Origin: Tubulanus polymorphus
Taxonomy: Eukaryota > Nemertea > Palaeonemertea > Tubulaniformes > Tubulanidae
Reading direction: 5' to 3'
DNA: 64,000 nucleotides
NCBI RefSeq assembly: GCF_964204645.1
Contig: NC_134028.1
Coordinates: 10,273,001-10,337,000, forward strand
Each line of letters opens with the position of its first letter. Positions within the stretch are counted from its first letter, which is position 1. Of the stretch, positions 43,371-54,108 are shown one piece after another. Below the pieces are notes generated by a model. That model was not told where the DNA came from. It searched no databases and saw only the letters and a list, made by a program, of their open reading frames with translations. The position numbers and the translations under genes are program-made.

Positions 43371-43952
43371 ATGTCAAAGAAATCTAGTAAGAATAGTATT
43401 AATATTGAAAAAACATTAGATGATTTAGGCATTAGTGATAATAAGGATATTCCAACCAAAATTGAAAATAATATTGATTGTAATATATGTATTGATTTTG
43501 AATACTATTTATATTGTGAACACCATCTAGAATTATTAATTGCTGGTGGAAAATCTAAAGAGTTTTTAAATAGAATTGTTACTTTTCAAGAATTAGATGC
43601 CATGAAACCAGATAAAGTAATAAAACATTTCAAAATATATGAAGAAGCTAGATTAGCCCGAATAAATGATTATATTTCAGATGGTATTGTCAAATGTTAT
43701 TCAAAATTATGTAACCGGTTAATACCAATTGATGATGAAAATAAATTATATGGTGATTTAAAAAATGACTACTTAGTTATGACAGAATTACAAAAATGGG
43801 TTGGATACGCTTCATTTCAATTAGGTGGAATAATGACATTAATTTCTACTGGAGTTATAACATTTTCTAACATTAAACCTATAGTATGTAAAGATAAAAG
43901 TAATTCAGATAATATTGAATCAGAACAAAAATTAACTAAAATAAATGAGTGA
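43371..43952 (+). CDS. Small membrane protein, family 1 (D)
   Basis: Intact, 193 residues: MSKKSSKNSINIEKTLDDLG, CNICIDFEYYLYCEHHLELL, ELDAMKPDKVIKHFKIYEEA, ENKLYGDLKNDYLVMTELQK and a hydrophobic segment YASFQLGGIMTLISTGVITF. It starts in an ATATAAATG context. The conserved YYLYC-H and ENxLYxDLKNDYLVMTEL blocks are shared with A and BC. It overlaps the next gene by 8 bases. Function unknown. Confidence 0.75.
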   Translation: MSKKSSKNSINIEKTLDDLGISDNKDIPTKIENNIDCNICIDFEYYLYCEHHLELLIAGGKSKEFLNRIVTFQELDAMKPDKVIKHFKIYEEARLARINDYISDGIVKCYSKLCNRLIPIDDENKLYGDLKNDYLVMTELQKWVGYASFQLGGIMTLISTGVITFSNIKPIVCKDKSNSDNIESEQKLTKINE

Positions 43953-44280
43953 TAGCGTTAAGAAGAAGCCTAGATCCGAGAAACAAATTAAATGGGCAAG
44001 AGAATTAGGTAAAAGATCTGCAGAATTAAAAACAGCTAAGAAAAAGAAATTAATCCATCTAAGAAATCCATCTAATTCATCTAATAGTGGAAGAAATAAT
44101 AAATTATATATTACAATTGGATTAGTAACAGTTATTATATTTTCTGGTGTAATATATAAATATAAGTATAAATCTGATTATAACAACAATGATTCCAATG
44201 ATAATAAACCTATTATACCAGAAAATAAGTCAAATCATAAAGTCATTGAAACTAAATCTAAATTATTATTAAGTGATTAA
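43945..44280 (+). CDS. Small basic membrane protein, family 2 (D)
   Basis: Intact, 111 residues: VKKKPRSEKQIKWARELGKR, a Lys-rich helix, one membrane segment (LYITIGLVTVIIFSGVIY) and a polar tail. It is the same family as 11339-11719. Here it lies immediately upstream of the integrase, whereas in A and BC it is downstream of the ATPase at the element end. Confidence 0.72.
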   Translation: MSDSVKKKPRSEKQIKWARELGKRSAELKTAKKKKLIHLRNPSNSSNSGRNNKLYITIGLVTVIIFSGVIYKYKYKSDYNNNDSNDNKPIIPENKSNHKVIETKSKLLLSD

Positions 44281-44286
44281 AATAAA

Positions 44287-45381
44287 ATGAAAAAAGAACA
44301 ATATTTAAGAGAGTTATATTACAACCCAGAAAGTGAAGTATCATATTCTAGTGTTTCAGAATTATGGGATAAAATTAAATCTGATAAATAAAATGGTGAT
44401 ATAAAATATAGTGAACTAAGATTATGGTTACAAAATCAACCAACATATCATATCCATAAGAAAATGGATAAAACTTATTTAACGAGAAAAGTTATGGTTT
44501 CATATATCGATCAACAATGGCAAGCAGATTTAATTGATATGAAGAACTTGGAAGAATACAACAAAGGATATTTCTGGATATTAAATGTTATAGACATATT
44601 CAGTAGATACGCATGGTCAATTCCAATCAAAAATAAAACTGGTATAGAAGTGACAAATGCTTTCAAATCAATATTTAAAGAAGCTATTCCAGGTAAGATA
44701 CAATTTGATGAAGGTAAGGAATTTTATAACAAACATTTTAAAAAACTATTATCTGATAACGATGTATATTATTTTTCAACACATTCAGATAAAAAAAGCA
44801 TCTATTATAGAAAGGTTTTAATAAAACATTGAAAACTAGAATGTGGAAATATTTTACTGATAATGAAACATATAAATATATCGATATATTAGATGATTTA
44901 GTGAAAGGTTATAATAATTCTAAACATAGTTCTATAAATATGAAACCTATACAAGCTAGAAAAGAAGATAATTCAGAAATAGTTTGGAATAACTTATATG
45001 GTGCGTTTGTTACACATGATTTCGGAGAACCTAAATTTAAAATAGGACAACATGTAAGAATATCTAAATATAGAAAAACATTTTATAAAGGTTATACTCC
45101 AAACTTTACTGAAGAAATATTCAAGATTAAAAAGATAATACTAAATAAACCTTTTTGTTTATAAATCAGAAGATTTAAAAGATGATGAAATATTAGGTTA
45201 TTTCTATGAACAAGAATTATCGCTTGTACCAAATCCAGATGATTTAGAATACAAAATAGAAAAAGTATTGAAAACAAAAACTCTTAAAGGAAAAAAGTAT
45301 TCTTTGGTGAAATATAAAGGATATGATGATAAATTTAATGAATGGATTTTATCTAGTAAAATTAAAAGAATAAATGAATAA
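44287..45381 (+). pseudogene. Polinton integrase with chromodomain (D)
   Basis: Starts MKKEQYLRELYYNPESEVSY at 44287. A stop at about 44389 and frameshifts near 44810 and 45160 break it into four pieces. All three acidic positions can be seen in the separate pieces: WQADLIDM, IQFDEGKEF, and the Glu region just at the 44810 frameshift. The chromodomain (EKVLKTKTLKGKKYSLVKYK, FNEWILSS) ends at the TAA 45379-45381. The ATPase start at 45374 overlaps it. Confidence 0.92.
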
Positions 45382-45972
45382 AGATTTATTTATATTTGAA
45401 CCGCATGATATGTTAGTTACTGGAGTAACCAACTGTGGTAAAACGAATTTCATATTAGACTTGTTAGAAACTATTTATAAGAATCATTTGGGTTATATAA
45501 TATTATTCTGTCCTACTTATGAAATGAATAAAACATATAATAGAGATATATTTAAGATAAAACAGTTTATTATATTAGATCCTAAAACAGTAAAAGAAAA
45601 TTTAGATAATTGTATTAAAATAGCAATTGATATCTATAAAGGATCAAATACATTATTCATTATATAGATGATTGTGCAAATTTACATGATTCAAAAGTTA
45701 GAGAAAGTGAGTTATGTTTGGGATATTTTGGGATAACAACATGGGTTTTAAATCAAAAATATATTCCAATTGTTAAAGATTTTGGGGAGAATATAAGATT
45801 TTTAGTCTTATTTTATAACAAAGATAGAAAATCTATGCAACAATCATTAGAAGAAAATCAAATTATACCTACTGAATTACATGATGAATATATGAATAAA
45901 TTAAAGAATAATAAAAGTTCAAAATTATTACTGAGGCTTCAATTTCCATATGAATATAAATTTATAAAATAA
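45374..45972 (+). pseudogene. DNA-packaging ATPase (D)
   Basis: Walker A GVTNCGKT is intact. A 2-base insertion at about 45664 breaks the frame exactly in Walker B (LFII, then a shift before DDCAN), and a few codons are missing near 45717 (SFSGRYFG is shortened to LGYFG). The rest matches 6986-7594 to the C-terminus. Confidence 0.9.
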
Positions 45973-45989
45973 AATTTGAAATATTATAG

Positions 45990-46387
45990 AAACTATTTAT
46001 ACATCTATGTACTAGACGTACGAGTAAGAAAGTAAGATTCTTACCAAGAAAGTAAGAATTCTTGGATTCTTACTCTAGTACATAGATATATAAATTAGTT
46101 TTATAATAATTATTCTAATAATTATTCTAATACATTTATAAAAATGAATAAATTATATGTTTTCACTTAATAAAAAAAAAATAGATTATATTATAACTAT
46201 TTCTATACTTAGATTAATAATTTACATTTTTAATTTATAAAATAAATATGTGTATATCTATGTACGAGACGTACGAGTAAGAAAGTAAGATTCTTACCTA
46301 GATTCTTAAATTCTTATATTCTTACCAAGATTCTTACTTTCTTACTCGTACGTCTAGTACATAGATATATAAATAGTTTTATAATAA
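45990..46387. repeat. Paired hairpins between the convergent gene blocks (D)
   Basis: Two related inverted repeats, about 46001-46092 and 46256-46372. Each starts ATCTATGTAC(T)AGACGTACGAGTAAG and closes with CTTACT...GTACATAGATATATAA. The second has a near-perfect stem of about 45 bases. They lie exactly where the plus-strand and minus-strand gene blocks meet. This suggests bidirectional transcription termination or a replication or packaging structure; the sequence alone cannot decide. Confidence 0.7.
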
Positions 46388-46774
46388 TTATTCTAATTTT
46401 GTTTCTAATACATTTATAAAATCATCTTTGTTTATATCTAATTCACTATAAGTCTTTGGTAGATTTATTAATTTTAGTCGAGCCATCTTAAAATGATAAT
46501 TAGTATGTATATTAGCTTTTTCTCTTAATTTTTCAAAGTATTCATTAAAATCATCATAATTAAAATTAAAACGATTTCTAAAATTTTTTATTAGATAACT
46601 TTAATCTATTTTTCTCAAATATAATAATTTATATATTTGGTCAGGATTATCTTCTGCATAAGCTAATAATTTATCAAATAACAACGTATAGTATATATAC
46701 TATTGGTTAGTTTTAGGATTAAAATATTTGATATATTTCTCTGGGTTATTTAACAATGGTATCATACTCACCAT
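46388..46774 (-). pseudogene. Hypothetical Polinton protein (D)
   Basis: From ATG at 46774: MVSMIPLLNNPEKYIKYFN, then two in-frame stops (about 46700 and 46602) separating LFDKLLAYAEDNPDQIYKLL from FRNRFNFNYDDFNEYFEKL and DINKDDFINVLETKLE. About 128 codons, helix-rich, no recognised domain. No counterpart is seen in A or BC. Confidence 0.5.
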
Positions 46775-46799
46775 TTTATAAACATTAATGTAATTTTGA

Positions 46800-47509
46800 T
46801 TGATAATGAGTATTTTCATCAACAGGTTCAATTTTCTTATTACAATATTGACGCATTTTTCTTTCTATTTCTTCTAATTTCTTTTCATATTCTTCTAACT
46901 CCCTTTCATTTTCTATATGCGCTTGAGATTTTTTATTTTTTATTTATTATAGAAAAATTACTTTTAGAAATATCTAAATCACAAATGTTACAATGTTTTT
47001 TAGAATCATCAATTGTTTCATTATCATTAGTTTCAATTGTATTAACATTATTTATTAAATTATCTATTATATTACTATTAGATATATTATTATCATTATT
47101 ATTCTTTTCTTTTTCTACATGTTTCTTTGATTTCTTATGTGATGCCCAATTTTATATATATATTTATAAGAGATATATATTTCTTGCATACATCACAATA
47201 TTTTTCATTTATCTTTTTGGTTTAGATATCAGGTTCAATCTTATCATCATTCGATGTAGAAGGTATAACATTATCTTCTATTTTTGTTTCAATATTATTA
47301 TCTATTTTAGATTCAATATTATCTTCTATTTTTGTTTCAATATTATCTTCTATTTTTGTTTCAATATTATTATCAATTTTACTTATTCTATATTTGAATT
47401 GATTAAAATATTCTCCAAAATAATTACTGTATTCATCATAAGGTATTATATAATATATATCTGGTATCATTTCATTTGGATTTTGTATTTCATATATTCC
47501 TCCTTCCAT
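46800..47509 (-). pseudogene. Zinc-finger protein with short tandem repeat (D)
   Basis: The N-terminal 95 codons are open (MEGGIYEIQNPNEMIPDIYY), then a run of six related 7-residue units (NNIETKIED and variants). After a stop at 47222-47224 the same frame continues with YCDVCKKYIS, then (after a frameshift) SHKKSKKHVEKEK and a second pair HCNICDLDIS. A Glu/Lys-rich coiled coil follows. The paired C-x2-C...H-x-S-x-K-x-H motifs resemble those at the N-terminus of the Polinton polymerase. Role unknown. Confidence 0.6.
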
Positions 47510-47541
47510 TTATTATAGATTTTTTTATTAAACTTAAAATT

Positions 47542-48781
47542 CTAATACATAACACTATTTAATTGAGAATTTACAATATTTAATTGCGCGTCAGATATAA
47601 TATAAATGTGCATTTTGAAATTTAAGCTTCCTTTTTTCTTTGTCATGAATAATTGTATCCCATCTTTAGTGTTCTGTAGTTTTTTTCCCAGAACCATGTA
47701 ATGAATTATCTTCAGTTGTTCTGAAATCTAACCATAATGCATATTTATTGCCGGTGTAATAATCAATTTGATTAAAATTACAAGTATCAGATGATTTTAC
47801 TTTTTCATTCATAAAATGTTTTCTAATTTCTGGCCATTGATCTATCATTCTCATTCCTTGGCAAAATATCTTATTTGCTATTCCTTCGATAGTAATTTCT
47901 ACTTTTGTTATTTCAGGATTATAACAATTATCGACCTGTATTGCGACATCAGAATATGTTGCAATGGTAAAAAATATTAATATGCCTTTAATAGATCTTC
48001 TTGGGAAGTTAATATTCTCATTAATTATTTCATCATGTGCATTAATAGTTACAGTTTTAAATTTATCAATATAATCATATAATAATGAAAATCCTTGATT
48101 GTATTGAGTTTGAATTGAGTTAGCAATATTTTCATCAGTTACTGTATCATATTCTAAACATATATTCGATAATTCATAACCCATATCTTTAACAACGCTA
48201 GATAATACAATTTCATTTACAGGAGCAAATGTTATTTCGAATATAACATCTTCTTGAATTGCGTATTTATATAAAGGCTTATTATTATTTATCAATTCAA
48301 AGTCTAATGGAATTTTATATTTGCTTCCATAAATCTTTTTAATCAAATTATCTGCGGTACGAGTTACTATTGCGTCATTAGCTCCTGATCTTAATTTTTT
48401 TTGGTTTTCTGATTGGATGCCTTGAAATATCATATTATTTCTATTTTCTTTAGTTAACCATAAATCTTTGTAATGCGTAAATAAATTATAATCATCTAAT
48501 GAGAAAACTGTTTCTGGACCAATCTTTATAGTTAATTTTTTAATCAAATATCTCCCAACATTATCAACAACATAATTATTATTATTACCAGTTACTTTTA
48601 TATCAGCTGATAAATAAATAATATTTGGAACATTTTGTGTTAATCGAGGAATTCTAACATATAAAATATCATCGGGATTAATATTTGAAGGATTATGAGT
48701 AATTATATGATGAGATCTTTCTGCTTCAATAGCATAAGATATTCTAGAATTCTTAGAAGGACTTATATAACTCCCACTCAT
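47542..48781 (-). pseudogene. Probable major capsid protein (D), one frameshift
   Basis: The best-preserved of three copies: 371 open codons from MSGSYISPSKNSRISYAIEA, then a one-base slip in a T-run at about 47690 before the last 45 codons (ending NSQLNSVMY). About 413 residues in all. Features: ILYVRIPRLTQNVPNIIYLS near the N-terminus, then VVDNVGRYLIKKLTIKIG and SLDDYNLFTHYKDLWLTKEN, a pattern I associate with Polinton double-jelly-roll capsid proteins. It starts in AAATAAATGAG. The identification rests on size, gene position and remembered motif similarity; a structure prediction would settle it. Confidence 0.75.
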
Positions 48782-48801
48782 TTATTTAACAAAAAAATTA
48801 A

Positions 48802-50512
48802 TCATTTATTTTTAATCATATTCACTAATCCAAAAATAATAGCACTTACAACTGTAATTAAAAATAAAATAATATGTTCAGCAGCAAAGTTTAGAATATT
48901 CCCAGCAGATTTCAATATAATACAAACAATTGATGCAATAACTCCGGGTAATGCTGCAGCAGATTTTTTAGATAGTTCCCATAGATATTTTGCTAATTTC
49001 TTTAAACCATCCTTAACTTTATCTTGTATAGAATTATTATCATTCGGGGGTTCATCCGGTTTATTGGGAGTAGGAGTAGAATTTAATGAATTTGATATTG
49101 CTAAACCAATTTTTGTGAATACCATAGTTACAGCTGTTAGAATTGAAAGAATTGTGATTCCTCCTAATTTAAATAATAATTTTATTCTGTCTTTCAATGA
49201 TATTTTAGAATCTGGTTTTATTATTAAATCTTTAAAAATAACTTTTAATTTTTTAATATGATTAAGATCATATAATTTTAATAATATATATCTTTCTTTT
49301 TCCTGAAATTCTTTGTTATATTTTAAATCATCTATTTCTTTTTCTAAAGCTAACTTTCTGCATTCATAATCAACTTCATCAATTACATGAAGATCTCTAT
49401 TTAATTCTAATTTTTTTAATTCTTCATTTGCATTAGTTATTTCTTTTTCTAACATGGTTATTTTAGAAAATCTCATCTTAATATTAGCAATTTCACCAGC
49501 TGATTCTTGCATACCTTTAATTTCTCTACGTGCTTGTTCAGGAAATGCCTATAATTCATCATCAGTTAAATCAAATAATCCTTTTTCTAGTAAAGATTGC
49601 ATTCGATTTATTCCAGTTTCAGCAGCAGATGTATCTGACATACTATTCATCAGTTCTTCTGTATCACTTAATCTATCAATTTGATCTTCTAATACTAATG
49701 GTAATTGACTTGAATCATTATCAATTTGTTGATTATCTCTTCTCGGTGTTTCTGGTGTTGAAGATCTTAATCTATCTAATCGATCTCCATACTCTTCCAT
49801 TTCTGAATCAACATCAGTAGGATTTTGATTTGGATTTTTAAATGGTGAATATTTGTTTATATCAATTTTAGGAATTGGTTCTTTTTCATTTATTCTATCG
49901 AGTGCATTCCATATAATTCTGAAAAATTCTCTACCGCCATTTGAACCTTCAATTGTAGATCTTGCTCGCATTCCAGGTTCAAAAATATTTTCTTGACCCA
50001 TTCTGGATAATTGTATTGATTCAGTTTTACCATTTCATTCAAGATTATAATACCATGCATAATTTTTAAATTCTAAATTATTCATGAAATGTGGATCATC
50101 TTTTTCAATTTGTTCTACAACACCTTCTGTATCAATTTTATCTATTACAACTTTTGGTAATAATTCGTTAACAATTGTATCTGTTACTCTAGTTTTCATT
50201 AAATATAAATCTTCTTACAATTCAGGGTTTTCTGTTCTTTCTAATCTATCAATTAAATCTTTTCTAAATGTTACGGGTTTAATAACTTTCCTTTCGGGGG
50301 CTGTCATATATTCTTCAAATTTTTTGCGTGTTTCAGTATCATCTTTGAATTCATCATAATCATATAGGCCCACTAGAATCATTTTCACCTAAATTAGTAT
50401 TATATGATGATTCATCATCATTATCAATATTATTTTCATTAAATTCAGGTTGTGGTTCATCACTTATACCAGGGGCGTTACCAAAAGTATCCATTGGAAT
50501 ATCTTCTTCCAT
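48802..50512 (-). pseudogene. Coiled-coil membrane protein (D)
   Basis: Starts MEEDIPMDTFGNAPGI at 50512 behind the T-run and TATATAAATGG. An acidic N-terminus has stops at about 50370 and 50215. An open segment (49549-50001) contains IDRLSDTEELMNSMSDTSAA, and a stop at about 49548 is followed by an open C-terminal part (48802-49512, 236 codons). That part has a long coiled coil (ITNANEELKKLELNRDLHVI, ALEKEIDDLKYNKEFQEKER) and two membrane segments near the end. It may bridge capsid and membrane, or act as a scaffold; no family is recognised. Confidence 0.72.
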
Positions 50513-50532
50513 TTATATAATAAAAAAATTAA
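50510..50532 (-). promoter_or_regulatory. T-run plus TATAAATGG gene-start motif
   Basis: Coding strand AATTTTTTTATTATATAAATGG, identical to 18135-18157 and matching 3775-3797, between the end of the structural-protein gene and the next start. Confidence 0.5.
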
Positions 50533-51675
50533 AATTTAAAATACAATATTCCTCCGATTACAATTCCTATACAAGTTATAGCTAATTTAGCATTTTCATG
50601 GGATTTATTATCATTATCGGTTTTTAATTATTTCATGTTGAATAATATCAGTTTTACCATTTTATGTAGTATTATAATCTTTTATTTTGGAATCATTATT
50701 TAATTTAATATTCTTAGTTTTAGTTTCCGTTAATTGAATATGTTTTTTATTTTTTTCACCTTCCATTAATTTTGGAGCAGTAATAACCTTTTTATTTATA
50801 TCATTCAATCCAAATGAATTATTTATTGTTGCAGTCTTAATTAGATTATTATAACCAATTATGTTTCCCATCTTTAATACTAAATCATTAGAAATAATTA
50901 ATAGATTAGGGCCTATACAATAATTTAATCTTATATGTGATTTATCTAAATAATTTTGATATCTTACTATATTTTCTGGAATCGATCTATTTTTATCATT
51001 ATGAATTGAATCTTCAAATAATACTTTGAATTGTTTCTGTGTATCAAATGAAGTGTTATCATTTCCAACTATTGGTGATCTTGTTTCAACTTGCGCACCT
51101 AAAATACATATCAAATAAGTTCTAATTGATTGATTTATTCTTTGTATACCAGCTTTAGTAAAACCTTCACTATTTTCTAAAATGAAATTAATCCATCCAT
51201 TATTATTATCAATTCTATAATTATGATAAGCTCCAATTCTATGCATATAATCAATTCTTTTTATTTCATACTCTTCACCAATACTTTGCAATTTACCATG
51301 CGCTCTAAAATCGGAATTAATATTTATATTAAATTCATTACATATTTTATAAAACTTAGATGAATTAATATTATTATCCAATTCTTTAAAATATTTAGAT
51401 CCGGGTAAAGGACATTCTAATTCATTTAATATTATTCTGATTTGAAAATATGTGTGAAATCTAAATATTGTGTGAATTAATTGTAAATCAGAATAATTCA
51501 AATTTTTATCTAAGTTATTTAAAGGATCATTCCAACTTATACCACAACCAGTTGTTGCACAATAAACAGCAAAATTTAATTGATTCTGCCAATATTTCAT
51601 ATTAGATTTTACTTTATATATATGATATTCATCTCGAGTAAAAGTAACTTCATATGTATTAAATATATTTTCCAT
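50529..51675 (-). pseudogene. Conserved Polinton structural protein with tail anchor (D)
   Basis: 337 open codons, MENIFNTYEVTFTRDEYHIY, then NQLNFAVYCATTGCGISWND, IFRFHTYFQIRIILNELECP, the conserved core INQSIRTYLICILGAQVETR and DNTSFDTQKQFKVLFEDSIH. A frameshift near 50660 breaks the tail before the C-terminal hydrophobic segment (stop at 50529). I recall this CATTGCGxSW / RTY.ILGAQ family as widespread in invertebrate Polintons, without an experimentally known role. Its strong conservation among A, BC and D suggests a virion structural protein. Confidence 0.72.
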
Positions 51676-51737
51676 TTTAGAAATAAAAAACTGTGATTCA
51701 GTAACATAAATTTCTTAATTAGTTAATGAATTTAAAA

Positions 51738-51836
51738 CTAAATTTTTATATGTAATATTCTTTTAAAATCTATTGCAGGAATATTATATTTAATTGATTT
51801 ATTATATTGGAAACCTTTTGGAAAACTATCTACCAT
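51738..51836 (-). CDS. Very small conserved Polinton ORF (D)
   Basis: 32 codons: MVDSFPKGFQYNKSIKYNIP, then a basic tail ending HIKI. It starts in TATATAAATGG 16 bases after the upstream gene's stop. The BC copy (19370-19444) shares nearly all of the first 22 residues. It is below the size most gene finders report. Confidence 0.55.
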   Translation of the reverse strand: MVDSFPKGFQYNKSIKYNIPAIDFKRILHIKI

Positions 51837-51852
51837 TTATATAATAAAAAAA

Positions 51853-52287
51853 TTAATAATTAACTAATTCTTTTAATAATTTATCTTGTTCTTCAACTGT
51901 TATATGACCATTTAAACTTATTATATAATCTAATGTGTTTTTTAATTTATTAATTTCTTTTATATTAATTTTAATTTTTTCTTTATTACTTTTTATATTT
52001 AGTTTTGAACTTATACCAGTTAAAACACTTGAACTTAATCCTAACACGCCAATTGATATAGCTAAAGGTGTCAATGGACTGAATATTGCTAGAAATGTTA
52101 TTACAGAACTAATTGTAACTGAACCACTGATAATAAAATAATATATAATTTTACTTTTTAAATATTTTTTTTTTTTAATCTTTAAGTCACTTTCAAATTC
52201 TAATATTTGTTTTTCTAAATATGTTTTTAATTTAGTTTTAATTATATCATGAGGAATGATATCAATAATATCAACTTTATCATCCAT
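51853..52287 (-). CDS. Two-span membrane protein (D)
   Basis: Intact, 144 residues: MDDKVDIIDIIPHDIIKTKL, a basic helix, hydrophobic segments IIYYFIISGSVTISSVITFL and LTPLAISIGVLGLSSSVLTG, then LKNTLDYIISLNGHITVEEQ and a short tail. The homologue at 19461-19894 has a single stop. It starts in AAATAAATGGA. Unknown function. Confidence 0.72.
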   Translation of the reverse strand: MDDKVDIIDIIPHDIIKTKLKTYLEKQILEFESDLKIKKKKYLKSKIIYYFIISGSVTISSVITFLAIFSPLTPLAISIGVLGLSSSVLTGISSKLNIKSNKEKIKINIKEINKLKNTLDYIISLNGHITVEEQDKLLKELVNY

Positions 52288-52306
52288 TTATTTAGAAAAG
52301 AAATTA

Positions 52307-52735
52307 CTAATTAGTAAATTTATATGCTACAAATATAACAATAACTGTTCCACCTAAAATCCATATTATTTCATATTTCTGTTGTTCTTTACTTCGGGTA
52401 TAATGATCTGATAATTTAGGTTTGTATAGATGAAATTTTTCTTTATTGGTTACTGCGTTATATAAACTCATTGCATCATCAACTGATTGAAAATCTCTAT
52501 GTGAAATCTTCTGATCATATAATTCCTTGTTAATTTAATCCATATAGTTTTGTCTTTTTTCTCTATATTCTTCTGCTGCTTTATTGTATTTCTCTAATGC
52601 TAAGTTATGTCTTTTTTGTTCTGATAATGATCCATTTTTATCAATATGTTTAAATAAATATCCACCACCAGTAAATGCTAAAGCGTTAACAATTGCCGAT
52701 CCTATAATAGTTATAATTGCAGATTTATTTAACAA
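52307..52735 (-). pseudogene. Membrane protein with central coiled region (D)
   Basis: Homologue of the intact 19911-20336. The start is damaged: AAATAA is followed by ATCTGCAATT where BC has ATGGCTTTTGCAGTT, so the ATG context is deleted. A stop follows KRQNYMD at about 52538. The downstream part (KELYDQKISHRDFQSVDDAM and the C-terminal membrane segment) is otherwise preserved. Confidence 0.7.
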
Positions 52736-52748
52736 AAAAAATACGCAT

Positions 52749-52970
52749 TTATATAGGAGGAATATATTTTTGTTTTTCCAAATAATCGATAGTTAATTTA
52801 GATAAAGTAACTGCTAACGTTAATTTTTAAATATCATTTATATCAAATCTATCAACATTAACACTTCCCATTTTAAAACCTTTTTTTAATACCATTGAAT
52901 AACCAACAGTTGCCACTGATAATAATGCTCCATTATATAATCCAGTTATTATCCACTTCTGATCCGCCAT
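52749..52970 (-). pseudogene. Small hydrophobic protein (D)
   Basis: About 74 codons: MADQKWIITGLYNGALLSVA, YSMVLKKGFKMGSVNVDRFD, one in-frame stop (about 52828), then LTLAVTLSKLTIDYLEKQKY and a Pro-rich end. Two weak hydrophobic stretches. It starts at 52970 behind the T-run and AAATAAATGG. BC's copy has lost its N-terminus. Function unknown. Confidence 0.55.
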
Positions 52971-53312
52971 TTATTTAGAAAAAAAATTACTATCTTTAAA
53001 ATATTTAGTTATTTTATTTATGTTTATTTCAACATTTATTTCATTACTACTTTTATGATTATCATATATTTTGGATAATATGTTTTTAATATCATCAATA
53101 ATTCCATCTTCATTTAATTCATAATATTCTAAAGGTGTTTTAATTAAATCAATTACTTTTTCTATATTATAATTTTCTTTATTAATCATTGATGCATTGT
53201 TAAATGATTTACTTTTTATATCAGTAATTACATCATTAAGTTTAATTCTCATTTCTTTACCATGTTTAAAATCAAACCCAAAATATATGCTCGGACCAAC
53301 AGTTATATTCAT
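52971..53312 (-). CDS. Hypothetical Polinton protein, 113 residues (D)
   Basis: Intact: MNITVGPSIYFGFDFKHGKE, NDVITDIKSKSF, a helix-rich middle (VIDLIKTPLEYYELNEDGII) and an end with VEININKITKYFKDSNFF. It starts in a TATATAAATG context directly after the minor-capsid gene's stop. The BC homologue is split by the 4.3-kb interruption. No known domain. Confidence 0.68.
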   Translation of the reverse strand: MNITVGPSIYFGFDFKHGKEMRIKLNDVITDIKSKSFNNASMINKENYNIEKVIDLIKTPLEYYELNEDGIIDDIKNILSKIYDNHKSSNEINVEININKITKYFKDSNFFSK

Positions 53313-53329
53313 TTATATAGTGAAAAAAA

Positions 53330-54091
53330 TTACTCTTTACATCTTATAACTAATTCATATATCACAGGAAAGATATTCAAATCAATTGAATATCCATTAT
53401 GATTTCTAATTTCTAATCTAAAATTATTAAATTGAGGAATGCATGGTTTGAAATCACATTCTGTTAAATTATAATTTATTTTTGTTCCAAATTCTTTAAC
53501 ATTCTTCAATGGTAAAATGTTTAGTAAACCAGAATTACAAGTTATATCTTTAGTTGCTTCGAATGTTTTTGTAGGATCGATTAAATTGCAATAAATATAA
53601 AAATGTGTGTAAGGTATTAAGTTTGGTGTAGTAGCATCAATATTTGTAAAAGATCTATCTGGAGGAATTCCTAACAGTTTAGCTATAGGTTTTTTTACCA
53701 TAAATTTATGTTTTTCACTATTAGACAACCTTATCTTTATTCTATCAGAACTATCACTTTTTAAAAATCTAATACTAAACCCGGGATTACTACCTAACTT
53801 GTGCCAGGCTTTTCTATTAATTTCTTGTGCCAATGTATCTAAATTATATAACCCTGGTTTTAAATATATATAGGACCATTCATTGTTACCTTTATCAAAA
53901 ATTAAAAAGGCTCTATGTTCAATAGTTTTATTCGATACCTTGTAAAAAGAATTACATAAACTTATATTAACTAATTTCAAATCTACACAATTCTTAAATT
54001 CTCTATCTAATTGTACTAGTAAATTATGTGATTTATAATTAGTAAGTCTTCTAGAATCAACAAATATTCTGTATTCCTTTAATTCTACCAT
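53330..54091 (-). CDS. Probable minor capsid (penton-like) protein (D)
   Basis: Intact, 253 residues. MVELKEYRIFVDSRRLTNYK opens the protein. A β-rich body follows, with CVDLKLVNISLCNSFYKVS, YIYLKPGLYNLDTLAQEINR and a GxxPD-containing loop (AKLLGIPPDRSF). It closes with FNNFRLEIRNHNGYSIDLNI and a YELVIRC strand. The 'PGLYNLDTLAQEI' segment and the closing 'R.HNG...DL' strand pair resemble the single-jelly-roll minor capsid protein of Polintons, judged from memory. It starts in AAATAAATGG. The copy at 25266-25995 is broken. Confidence 0.6.
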   Translation of the reverse strand: MVELKEYRIFVDSRRLTNYKSHNLLVQLDREFKNCVDLKLVNISLCNSFYKVSNKTIEHRAFLIFDKGNNEWSYIYLKPGLYNLDTLAQEINRKAWHKLGSNPGFSIRFLKSDSSDRIKIRLSNSEKHKFMVKKPIAKLLGIPPDRSFTNIDATTPNLIPYTHFYIYCNLIDPTKTFEATKDITCNSGLLNILPLKNVKEFGTKINYNLTECDFKPCIPQFNNFRLEIRNHNGYSIDLNIFPVIYELVIRCKE

Positions 54092-54108
54092 TTATTTTAC
54101 ATATTTTC

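Noticed and set aside
44097-44280. Host gene exons within the window
   Set aside because: Every sizeable frame could be assigned to a mobile element or its shadow. I found no splice-site-bounded conserved exon outside the repeats.
46796-47518. A 240-codon plus-strand open frame rich in Phe, Ile and Tyr
   Set aside because: It is the antisense of the zinc-finger repeat gene at 46800-47509. The apparent composition comes from reading AT-rich codons backwards.
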